A stretch of DNA of 64,000 bases. Origin: Tritrichomonas musculus. Taxonomy: Eukaryota > Parabasalia > Tritrichomonadida > Tritrichomonadidae. Positions 27,422 through 36,334 of this stretch are shown here, in pieces. Every line of letters starts with the position of its first letter. Positions within the stretch are counted from its first letter, which is position 1. Location of the stretch: NCBI GenBank assembly GCA_039105265.1, contig JAPFFF010000001.1, positions 7,688,001 to 7,752,000 of the forward strand, read 5' to 3'. Both the position numbers and the translations under genes were made by a program. The notes beneath the pieces were generated by a model. That model saw only the letters and a list, made by a program, of their open reading frames with translations. It did not search any database and was not told the DNA's origin.

Positions 27422-27787
27422 ATAAATATTTTTTTTTTAATGTGTAAGAAAATGATTCTAATACCGGTATTAGAATAAAAAAATGATCTTTTTTTTTTCT
27501 TTTTTTGGCACATAGGTTATTTATCGATTCTTATTTTCAACAACTAATGCACTCGATGGCAGCTATAAGGCATGCAACCTCTGTAATATTTATGCAATTT
27601 TATTTTTCATTTCCTCAAAATTTGAAAAAAAATCAAAATTGTATTCATGGCTACAAATTGTCTATTTTTCTGTTCCATAACCAAAGATTATTTTCTTTTT
27701 GATTTTTGTAATGTATTTTCTTTGTGATATTTTTGTGTTTTTTATTCACAACGTTTTTGAGAATAAATCTCTAAAGATAAAGTAATG

Positions 27788-27822
<35 letters not shown>

Positions 27823-29521
27823 AAATTAGGCATTTATATTATAATTGAAATTTTAAGTAAAATGAAGAATAGAAATTGTATATTTCAATATATGATCAAA
27901 ATAAAAAATAATTTGTTGATAAATTGCCCACTTTATTTGAATAAGTTTTATAAATATTTTGTGGAATCCTTTGATTTTATTCAAATTTATTCTCAATATT
28001 TGATAACCTAACGGAAACTTTTTTTCATAAATATATCATTATATATCAAATTCTAAATAATGATAAATAAAGGAGCACGGGTAACCGTTTTTCGTACGTT
28101 AAGAAGCCGTAAAAAAACATTTATATCTTATTATAAAAACAAGAAAATACAATATTTTTTAAATATATTGATTATTTATATTAGATAAAATAATCCTTAA
28201 AGATACCATACATAATTATTTCAAGTGTGATGATTTAAAGTCCAAATGATATTTTTTTTTGATCATCCAAAGGACTTGTAGATTAATAATTTTGATATTT
28301 TATTATAGTGCTAAATGATAAAATGATATTATGCCTTTTAAATAAAATTTATATTTGTCTAATAAATTTCCAAATCACATTTTTTATTTTTGAAATCCTG
28401 GGGAATATTCCTTTCTGTTAAGTGTTTATTTACATTGATATTTTATTTTATACGACAATTGATGTTAATAATTCTATTATATTATAATTAATGTTTTTTT
28501 TGATAGGGAATTGTTATTACAAAATAAAATTTTTTTAATATATATTTATTTAATAAAGCATATTAAATATATTACTTTCATTTTGGAGTTGAAATGGAAT
28601 AATTACATGAATTCTAATGTTTATTAAAAATCAAAGTTTTCTGAAAAATAATAACAAATAATTATTATATATAATCTTGCCAAGCAAATATAATTATTTA
28701 TCTGCTGAATAAATCAATTAATTATGATATTTATGTATTTTAATGATGTTTGGAGGTTCTATGATTTTTAATTATTAAATTTTAATAATAAAATAGACTA
28801 TTATCTTTAGTATACGGAAATTTCATTTCGAAAATAACTAAATACATAAGTAAATTCAGAATGAAAAATGAACTAAAAAAAAATATCGTTCAATTAGTCA
28901 ACTTTTTGAATTATTTTTATTCTTTGAAATTTTTTATTTCATTTGTCGATAAATCGATTTATTACTGTGTATTTACACCACTTCTATCAAACATATAAAA
29001 ACGTTTAGAATTAAAATTCGTACGTTAGTTCTGAAAAGTTAAACTTTTTGATAACAATGATTTTTAAAACATAAATAATGCTTTTCCCCTACGATAGATT
29101 TTTTCTGGTCTTTATAAAGTTTGCTTAAAAACCAATATACTATATTATATTTCAATATGAAGTCGAAACAACGATTTTCAATAACCGCCAAAGTCGTGCT
29201 CCTTTTGATAAATATAAATACAAATACTTTATTAATTAGCAATAAATGTTACCTCATTTTTAAATTATCATGGAGGGAGAAAAAAAATCTAAGTAAAAAT
29301 AAAATTTAATAATCTTGAATTTTACTTTACAACTCTTTTGATTTAAGCCTAAGCCAAGCATATACTTGCATCTGGCGGTAAGAATCTGTAATATTAAAGA
29401 AATCTTTTTTTTCTTATTATTTTTCTGAAGATATATCAACTTTTTGAAAACTTCTTATTATGATGGTATTTGAACGATCATTTTAAAAAACAAAACAAAA
29501 AAATTAGCAGAAAAAAATGAT
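27422..29521. other. Intergenic, no gene supported
   Basis: AT-rich, with A33 at 27788-27820 downstream of the 845-aa gene. A 34-bp segment at 28069-28102 (AAAGGAGCACGG, then AACCGTTTTTCGTACGTTAA) resembles segments at 46006-46040 and, inverted, at 60583-60604. Short frames at 27505 and 29039-29309 look random. Confidence 0.5.
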
Positions 29522-29983
29522 TTAATCAATAGATTCTTCTAAGGCTTCAACTAAAACACCAAATTCTCGTCGATCAAGACATTTGTTTTTGTCAATGTCA
29601 GCAATTTTAAGAATTTCTGCTGCTTGTTTAAGACTGCATTGAATTCCTAAAAGACGAAGGAATACAAAGACTTCATCAATTTCAAGAGTGTTGCTGTCAT
29701 CTTGATCCATGCAAGTGAAAACAAGATCAAGGAACTTTGACTTATCTGTTTTATAAAGAAGAAGGATTGCGAGGAACTTTTGGAATTGTTCATAATTAAT
29801 TTCTGATTTTCCTTTTCCAACGAAAAGCATGCAAAGTTTCGCATAACTTTCTGGCATTCCAAGTTTTCTCATGAGAACTTTCAACTCTTCTTCATCCAGA
29901 AGTCCATTTTTATCATCATCAAGTGCATGATACAACTTTGATATATCAGATTCGCTTAGGCTGCAAGATTGAACTCTTGACAT
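29522..29983 (-). CDS. EF-hand protein, calmodulin-like (copy 1)
   Basis: The 153-aa protein has four EF-hand positions. EF1 (DDDKNGLLDEEEL), EF3 (DQDDSNTLEIDEV) and EF4 (DIDKNKCLDRREF) keep Ca-binding Asp/Glu ligands. EF2 (GKGKSEINYEQF) lacks the first Asp and should not bind calcium. Length and spacing fit the calmodulin/centrin superfamily, and the sequence is too diverged to be calmodulin itself. It is probably a cytosolic or cytoskeletal Ca sensor. Its protein is identical to copy 3 at 31962, with only three synonymous base differences seen by eye. A TCACTT box and an ACTTTTTGA motif lie just upstream. Confidence 0.92.
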   Translation of the reverse strand: MSRVQSCSLSESDISKLYHALDDDKNGLLDEEELKVLMRKLGMPESYAKLCMLFVGKGKSEINYEQFQKFLAILLLYKTDKSKFLDLVFTCMDQDDSNTLEIDEVFVFLRLLGIQCSLKQAAEILKIADIDKNKCLDRREFGVLVEALEESID

Positions 29984-30870
29984 TTATAAAAAGTGATATA
30001 ATTCTTCATTTCAAAAAGTTTTTGCATAATTTAATTTATAATTAACAAATCACTGAAAATTGAAAATAAAAAATAAAGATTTTTCTGAACAATAAATTTT
30101 TTTTTTAATCAAATCAAGTAAACATCTTATTATCTAAGAAATTCTTTGTTTTGTTTTATTATTTTTTTTTGAATGTATGTTCGTTTATTTCAATGACGAA
30201 TTTCAGTTATTTGTATTGTAAAATTACAAAGATAAAATATCTTAATCAAAAAACGAGTATAGTTATATGTAAATATTCATTTCTAAATAAAATATTTTTT
30301 CATTTTTAAATAACGCAAAAAAATGATTGTCATTAACTGTTTTCAATTCAAAATCATTTAATTTCTGACACAAACAGGCTATCAAAATTTTGAATGAATT
30401 GCGCAATTGATTTTTTTTAAAAAACTTGCTTTAGCTCTTATATATCTACAAATCATCCATTATATCAATACATCATTGATGATTATAGTAGATTTTACTT
30501 TTGGAATTTGTGTTTATTCGATTTATGATAATTAAATATAAGATTATAAGCATAGAAAACCAATTCAGTTCAAGCCAGTTATTTAAATATAAAAATAGAA
30601 ACAGGATTTCATAAAAAAATTTACTTTTACTTTAAAATTGATCGTAATTAAGCTTAACTATAAAAGTTTTTTATACTATTCAAATTTCAATTACTCATTT
30701 TATATTATTTGAAAAAGTTACAAATATTCAACAAAATTCAAAAGACATTTAATTTCTCACAAAAATAATAACATTTAAAAAAGACGATTAAAAATGAAAC
30801 TACAAAAAAAAAAAAAAAAAAAAATAAAAAATTCTAAAAAAGAAAAACAAAATAAATTAAATATTTCTGT
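29984..30870. other. Spacer between EF-hand copies 1 and 2
   Basis: Apart from the promoter of copy 1 and an A-run at about 30804-30821, it is AT-rich and without recognisable features. Confidence 0.5.
29991..30019 (-). promoter_or_regulatory. Initiator and ACTTTTTGA motif, EF-hand copy 1
   Basis: On the minus strand, TCACTT (29991-29996) lies 8-13 bp upstream of the ATG and fits the trichomonad initiator TCA-Py-T/A. ACTTTTTGA (30011-30019) lies 28-36 bp upstream. The same pair, with ACTTTTTCAA in place of ACTTTTTGA, precedes the other two EF-hand genes. A promoter role is inferred from this repetition. Confidence 0.6.
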
Positions 30871-31332
30871 TTAATCCATTGCCTGTTCAAGGGCTTCAAC
30901 TAAAGTTGCAAATTCTTTCTTGTCAAGTTCCATATTGGAATCTTCATCAGCAGCATGAAGAATTTTGATAGCTTGTTGAACTGTGCATTCGATTCCTAAT
31001 ATTCTAAGGAAAATAAAAACTTCTTTGAGGTCAAGTCTGCCGCTGCTATCTTGATCCATGCATTCGAAAACAAGATCAAGGAATTTGGGTTTATCAGCCT
31101 TGTACAAAAGGAGAATTGCAAGGAAATCCTTGAAATTCTTGAAGTTGATCTGTGTTTTTCCTTTGGCGACGAAAATCATGCAAAGTTTGGCGTAACTTTC
31201 TGGCATTCCAAGCTTTCTCATGAGAACTTTTAATTCGTCTTCATCTAAAAGACCATTTCCGTCATCATCGAGTGCATTGTATAATTTCAAAACATCAGTT
31301 TCACTGAGGGAGCAAGTTTGGACTCTTGACAT
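30871..31332 (-). CDS. EF-hand protein, calmodulin-like (copy 2, diverged)
   Basis: It has the same 153-aa length and layout as its neighbours. EF1 DDDGNGLLDEDEL, EF3 DQDSSGRLDLKEV and EF4 DEDSNMELDKKEF are well formed. EF2 AKGKTQINFKNF is degenerate. It differs from the other two at many residues, concentrated outside the conserved block ELKVLMRKLGMPESYAKLCM. It sits between two copies that are identical to each other, so it is not the immediate source of either. Likely a Ca sensor paralog. Confidence 0.92.
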   Translation of the reverse strand: MSRVQTCSLSETDVLKLYNALDDDGNGLLDEDELKVLMRKLGMPESYAKLCMIFVAKGKTQINFKNFKDFLAILLLYKADKPKFLDLVFECMDQDSSGRLDLKEVFIFLRILGIECTVQQAIKILHAADEDSNMELDKKEFATLVEALEQAMD

Positions 31333-31961
31333 TGTAAAAAAGTGAGGTAAAAATATGATGAAATGATAGTAACCGTTTTTTCAATTGAAAAAGTAATTAA
31401 GAAATTTTAAATTAAAAACGAAAGAATCAAATGCAATTTGAAATGCATTGTTTTAGTTTTTTAAAAATTATTTGAATTAATATGTATATGCATCATACAG
31501 ACAATATGCTCTCAATAATACTCATCATACATTAAGATAAAAATAAAAAAAAAAGCAGCAAAATTTAATTTTGTTTTAAAATTTATCGTTTCCCTCTAAA
31601 TAACATAATATTATTAATTAAAAGATGGTTAAATTTGTTTATGCAATAATTTATGTGTTAAAATAATTTAAATAATGGGAATACTCACTTTTTCAAATGA
31701 TAAAATAATTTCATCGCAAAAAACATCTGATAACTTTTTTTTTTTCAATTTTGATCAATTGATCAAAAGCCATTATTTAAAATAACTCCTTCTATTATTT
31801 AATATTCATAATGCATAAGAAGGCAAACCTTTCTATACAAAAATTTAAACCGAAAAATATTTTGACTGCATTAAATCAAATATCAGTTGTTTTTTTTCAA
31901 ATTTGATATTCAAAAAATGAATAAAAAATATAATCTATATATATATAAAAGGTGAATATGT
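31333..31961. other. Spacer between EF-hand copies 2 and 3
   Basis: It holds the copy 2 promoter at its left end. The rest is AT-rich with short homopolymers and no reading frame. Confidence 0.5.
31340..31394 (-). promoter_or_regulatory. Initiator, AACGGTT and ACTTTTTCAA motifs, EF-hand copy 2
   Basis: Minus strand: TCACTT (31340-31345) lies 8-13 bp before the ATG. ACTTTTTCAATTG followed by AACGGTT lies at 31371-31394. AACGG is a Myb-type core, and Myb-like factors are known promoter regulators in Trichomonas (established knowledge). A role here is inferred. Confidence 0.55.
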
Positions 31962-32423
31962 TTAATCAATAGATTCTTCTAAGGCTTCAACTAAAACACC
32001 AAATTCACGTCGATCAAGGCATTTGTTTTTGTCAATGTCAGCAATTTTAAGAATTTCTGCTGCTTGTTTAAGACTGCATTGAATTCCTAAAAGACGAAGG
32101 AATACAAAGACTTCATCAATTTCAAGAGTGTTGCTGTCATCTTGATCCATGCAAGTGAAAACAAGATCAAGGAACTTTGATTTATCTGTTTTATAAAGAA
32201 GAAGGATTGCGAGGAACTTTTGGAATTGTTCATAATTAATTTCTGATTTTCCTTTTCCAACGAAAAGCATGCAAAGTTTCGCATAACTTTCTGGCATTCC
32301 AAGTTTTCTCATGAGAACTTTCAACTCTTCTTCATCCAGAAGTCCATTTTTATCATCATCAAGTGCATGATACAACTTTGATATATCAGATTCGCTTAGG
32401 CTGCAAGATTGAACTCTTGACAT
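31962..32423 (-). CDS. EF-hand protein, calmodulin-like (copy 3, identical to copy 1)
   Basis: It encodes exactly the same 153 residues as the gene at 29522-29983. By eye only three bases differ in 462, all silent. Identity extends about 33 bp upstream of the ATG (one difference), past the initiator, then ends abruptly. Downstream it ends at the stop codon. EF1, EF3 and EF4 are well formed and EF2 is degenerate. The sharp limits suggest recent gene conversion or a short duplication rather than a whole-segment duplication. Confidence 0.92.
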   Translation of the reverse strand: MSRVQSCSLSESDISKLYHALDDDKNGLLDEEELKVLMRKLGMPESYAKLCMLFVGKGKSEINYEQFQKFLAILLLYKTDKSKFLDLVFTCMDQDDSNTLEIDEVFVFLRLLGIQCSLKQAAEILKIADIDKNKCLDRREFGVLVEALEESID

Positions 32424-32609
32424 TTATAAAAAGTGATATAATTTTTCATTTCATTAATTGAAAAAGTTCTTTTTGTTTTCAATTCAAAAATGTCAGAAAC
32501 ATGTATTGAATACTTTATATTAACGTACTTTTATTATTGAAATAAAAACCATAAATCAAAGAAAAATATTTTTACACGTTACATTGTTGATTTTTTTGAT
32601 GAAATGGCT

Positions 32610-32640
<31 letters not shown>

Positions 32641-33859
32641 GAATATTTTTTTGAATATTTTTTTGAATATTATTTTGAATTTTGAATTTCAAAACTTTAC
32701 AATTATTTGATTGTTCTAAATTAATAGACTCAATTTTTTTTCAAATATTTTTTTACTTTTAACCAAAAATTTTCATTTTTTTAAGAAATTATAAGGCATT
32801 AGCATATTTTCAAATTTCGACATAATGAAATGACCTTTCAATTTTGTGTAAATATTCAGAAAATTTTTCTGGTATTCTCAGAAATAAGGAAATTTCTGAA
32901 AATGAATTTTTTTTACAAAGAAAAGGAAAATTATACAACAAATCAACATAAATTATGTAAAAAATTTCCTCCATTATTTTTTATTTGAAGTTAAATTTTT
33001 ACGAAAAGATATAATTCCGTTGCCCAAATAATTTTTCATAAATATCATAAAAATATATAATATACAGTCATTAATAACCATACATAATTATTTATTTGCG
33101 CAAAAATTAGTTTTATCTAACATTTCTTAATAAAGATTACAAATATATTTCAAAGCTTTAATGACTAGTGATGCTGAGATCATTCATTTATGATATCTAT
33201 TGATTTTATGTTGTTACCTAATTATTAATATCAAATAAAATAAAGATTCATGATCTTTAATTTATATACAAAAAGTTAAATGACAACTTTTTATTTTCAA
33301 CCCATAACTTTTCTTTGAAATTTTGCATAAAAAAAAAAAAAAAAAAAAAAAAAATTATCCTGGAAATCTTTTTTTTTTTTTTTTTTTGCATAATTTAAGT
33401 TGATTTGTTGTATTATTTTCGTTTTCTTTATTAAAAGTTCTTTTTCATAAAAAATCCTATTATGAAAAAAATGAGTAAACCTTTCTTTCTTTCTTGGAAA
33501 TGATCAAATTAAAAAGATAGATTGTGATCAAAATCACGGGGATGATATTTCAAAAAGATAAATATATAAAATTTAATTATTAATTAATAATAATATATTA
33601 TATATAATTATATATATATTTAATTACATAACATATAATTAACATGGAAATCTTTTTTTGTATAATTTAAGTTGGCTTGTTGCTTAATCTTTAATTTTTT
33701 AATTTTATTTCAATAATTATATTGATATATATTACTTACTAGAAACAATTGCATACTTCATTTTTATTACATGCATCTCAATATTTTGCTGATTTAAAGA
33801 AAAAATTATATTTTTTTTAAAAAATTTAATATTAAAACACAACTAAAAAAAATAAACAA
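32424..33859. other. Intergenic with homopolymers and a small dispersed repeat
   Basis: No gene. It has T29 (32612-32640), A26 (33329-33354) and T19 (33369-33387). A repeat of the form GGAAAT-T-run-GCATAATTTAAGTTGATTTGTTG occurs at about 33362-33411 and 33648-33681 and, inverted, at about 32937-32970. Confidence 0.55.
32431..32468 (-). promoter_or_regulatory. Initiator and ACTTTTTCAATT motif, EF-hand copy 3
   Basis: Minus strand: TCACTT at 32431-32436, and AACTTTTTCAATT at 32456-32468, in the same order and similar spacing as copies 1 and 2. The upstream motif lies beyond the region of identity with copy 1, so it arose or was kept independently. Confidence 0.55.
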
Positions 33860-36172
33860 TCATACGTTTTCTCTTATTTTGGAGAATATATATTTTTCAT
33901 CTGTATACAATACATCAAACATATTAATAATAGATGAATTGACAATAATAAAAGGTTTTTCAATGTCTTCAAACAAATATTCATATCCAAGTTTTTTCAT
34001 AATAAGGTATCTATCATTTGTTTGATTGATTAATTCTATAATTGCCAATTCTTCACTAATATCAGCACCTCTTCTCCATAATTCATGCAAATTACCAGAA
34101 AAAACAGGACGACCACCAAACGCTGAAATAGGATTGAATATCCGAGGATCACAAAAAATAGGAATTCTTGGATGGATTGAGCTTTTTTTCAAATTTTCAA
34201 TTAAGTAAAAATTATTTCCTGGAATTTCAAAAGTACGTTTAGGTTTCTCTATAGATATGCTCAAATTAGGATTCAGATATTTGTAATAAAAGTTTGCAGG
34301 TAATAATTGATTAATGCGAAAGCCAGAAACAACAAAAGCCGAGCAAAATGTTCCAAAAACCGCAATGGAAACAAATATTAAATTAATAGCTTTGAAAACT
34401 CCTTGATATTGCTTTGACTTACCATTTTTCCCATTTAGAAAGAAATCTGAGAGATTATTAAAGAAAGTAAACCTTCTTTTGCTGTTAAATGAATCAATAC
34501 TAATGTTGTTTTCATCGGAATTACTGATTTTCTCCAGAGATTTAGAGTAGAGCAAAACAAGATAAGGAAGAAAAACAGAAATTATTGCTGCGGAGTTTTC
34601 AAAATAATCGTTACCGACTCGAAAGACTGATAAAATGACAAACGAAGCAAATGAAGCTATAAAACGTTGAGTCAAAATAGATGAATTAATCATATATAAC
34701 AAAAATGGAGAAAGAATTAAAAAGAAAAACAAAAATCCAAAAGAGTCAAACCAAATCAATATTTGAGAGTAAAAAATACCTTGCATTTGGTATTCCCTCC
34801 AAAGAGGCTTGACTTTAATAAGAAGGGATATTGCTTGGGCTAATCCACAAGAACTTTTTTGATTATTGTAAAAATCAAAACTTTTATCATTTTTTTCGAT
34901 TTCACTTAAAAAGTGTTCATTTATGTTGAAGTTGTCATTAAAAACTATCAGTTTAGGAATAACACTGACGACAAAAGGGAGAATATATTTGATTGAGTTC
35001 GAATAAAATAATAGTGAAATTATTAATGAAAGAGAGGTAGCTGGGCTTGGATTTAAGAAAAGAAGAATTCCAGCCAAAATATAAGTTGTCGGTTTTATAA
35101 CTGTCAATGGATGCGCGAAAGCCAGAGTAAAAAGTGATAATGGTATTGCAAAAGATGAATGCTTGGAAAATGATAAAAGATTTAAAATTGGACTGAAAAA
35201 GGGACATTTCCTCTCTTTTCCAAAACTATGGATTAAATCATAATCGTCAAATTCTGAAAATCGACTTTTTGAATTTTCGTTATCATTTTGGTAAAGGAAG
35301 TGAAAAAGAGCCCATCCACTACTAAATAAAAAAATTAAAACTATTGAAAGATCTGTTTTTGATAAGAAAAAATGAGAAAGAAAGAATATTCCAACGACTG
35401 TTGCAATTGTATTCAATAAGCATACGATAATTGAAGCTTCTGAGTATGTCATTCCTAGTTCATTTAGTGAAGCAAGATATATTAACGGTAATGTAGGCCA
35501 TGTGAACGTTTTTCCATTTCGCATTGGATCATTAAAAAAAAATGAACGAAATACAAAGTAAAAAGGATTCTGCGTATTTTTAAAATAGAAGTTTTTTGAA
35601 TCAAATAAAAAGTTATTTAATCTAATATCATGGATTTCAAAAAATTCTTTAACAAACGTTTCATTGCTTGAATTTGAAAGTAATTTATGGTATCTTATAA
35701 AATTAATAGCATCATAAAAACGAGGAAATTGGTTTGTACCGTATCTAAATGATGATATAAATGACATTTCAACATCAAATATTTCGCAAGCTGATGATGG
35801 AAAAGATTTTGGAAAATAATAATAAACAGAATTGAGGTATCCAAGTGAATATATTGAGACTACTATGAGAATAATGAATAGCCTACTGTGCTTTTCAAAA
35901 TTAACGTTTAATTGTTCTGGTTTATCACGAAAACAGATTACTACAATAAAACAAAATATTACATGAAAAGCGATGATTGCAAATATAAGTTTTTGGCTGA
36001 AAGAAAAAAATAGCGTTAAAATCCAAATTAAAAAACCAGTCGACATTGAACCGAGAAGCCATGAAATACTAAGCTGAACCATCCCAGTGATAGAATATTG
36101 CCTAATTATTATCATAAGAAAGTATCCAAATAATATTGTCGAGAAAATAAATATGAAACAAGAATTAAGCAT
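33860..36172 (-). CDS. Multi-pass membrane protein, possibly GT-C-type
   Basis: The 770-aa protein has about 12-14 hydrophobic segments, starting at the very N-terminus (FIFIFSTILFGYFLMIII) and continuing through about residue 625. A soluble C-terminal domain of about 140 residues follows. The C-terminal sequence FGGRPVFSGNLHELWRRGAD recalls the GR...G...LW..G.D pattern near the end of some large uncharacterised GT-C-like membrane proteins. A first luminal loop of about 115 residues after TM4 also suits a GT-C enzyme. Substrate and function are unknown. It is the most distal of four same-strand genes, and 162 bp separates it from the next. Confidence 0.75.
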   Translation of the reverse strand: MLNSCFIFIFSTILFGYFLMIIIRQYSITGMVQLSISWLLGSMSTGFLIWILTLFFSFSQKLIFAIIAFHVIFCFIVVICFRDKPEQLNVNFEKHSRLFIILIVVSIYSLGYLNSVYYYFPKSFPSSACEIFDVEMSFISSFRYGTNQFPRFYDAINFIRYHKLLSNSSNETFVKEFFEIHDIRLNNFLFDSKNFYFKNTQNPFYFVFRSFFFNDPMRNGKTFTWPTLPLIYLASLNELGMTYSEASIIVCLLNTIATVVGIFFLSHFFLSKTDLSIVLIFLFSSGWALFHFLYQNDNENSKSRFSEFDDYDLIHSFGKERKCPFFSPILNLLSFSKHSSFAIPLSLFTLAFAHPLTVIKPTTYILAGILLFLNPSPATSLSLIISLLFYSNSIKYILPFVVSVIPKLIVFNDNFNINEHFLSEIEKNDKSFDFYNNQKSSCGLAQAISLLIKVKPLWREYQMQGIFYSQILIWFDSFGFLFFFLILSPFLLYMINSSILTQRFIASFASFVILSVFRVGNDYFENSAAIISVFLPYLVLLYSKSLEKISNSDENNISIDSFNSKRRFTFFNNLSDFFLNGKNGKSKQYQGVFKAINLIFVSIAVFGTFCSAFVVSGFRINQLLPANFYYKYLNPNLSISIEKPKRTFEIPGNNFYLIENLKKSSIHPRIPIFCDPRIFNPISAFGGRPVFSGNLHELWRRGADISEELAIIELINQTNDRYLIMKKLGYEYLFEDIEKPFIIVNSSIINMFDVLYTDEKYIFSKIRENV

Positions 36173-36334
36173 TTTATTTAAAATTTTTAAATAAAAAAAA
36201 TTGATAAATCATTCAAAATATTAAATAATCACAGAAATAATTAAGAAAAAAATAATCGCTCAATTCAAATACAAAATATAAAAAAATATAAATTTTCGTG
36301 CTTTAATAAAAGACAATAAATATAAAAGTAATAT

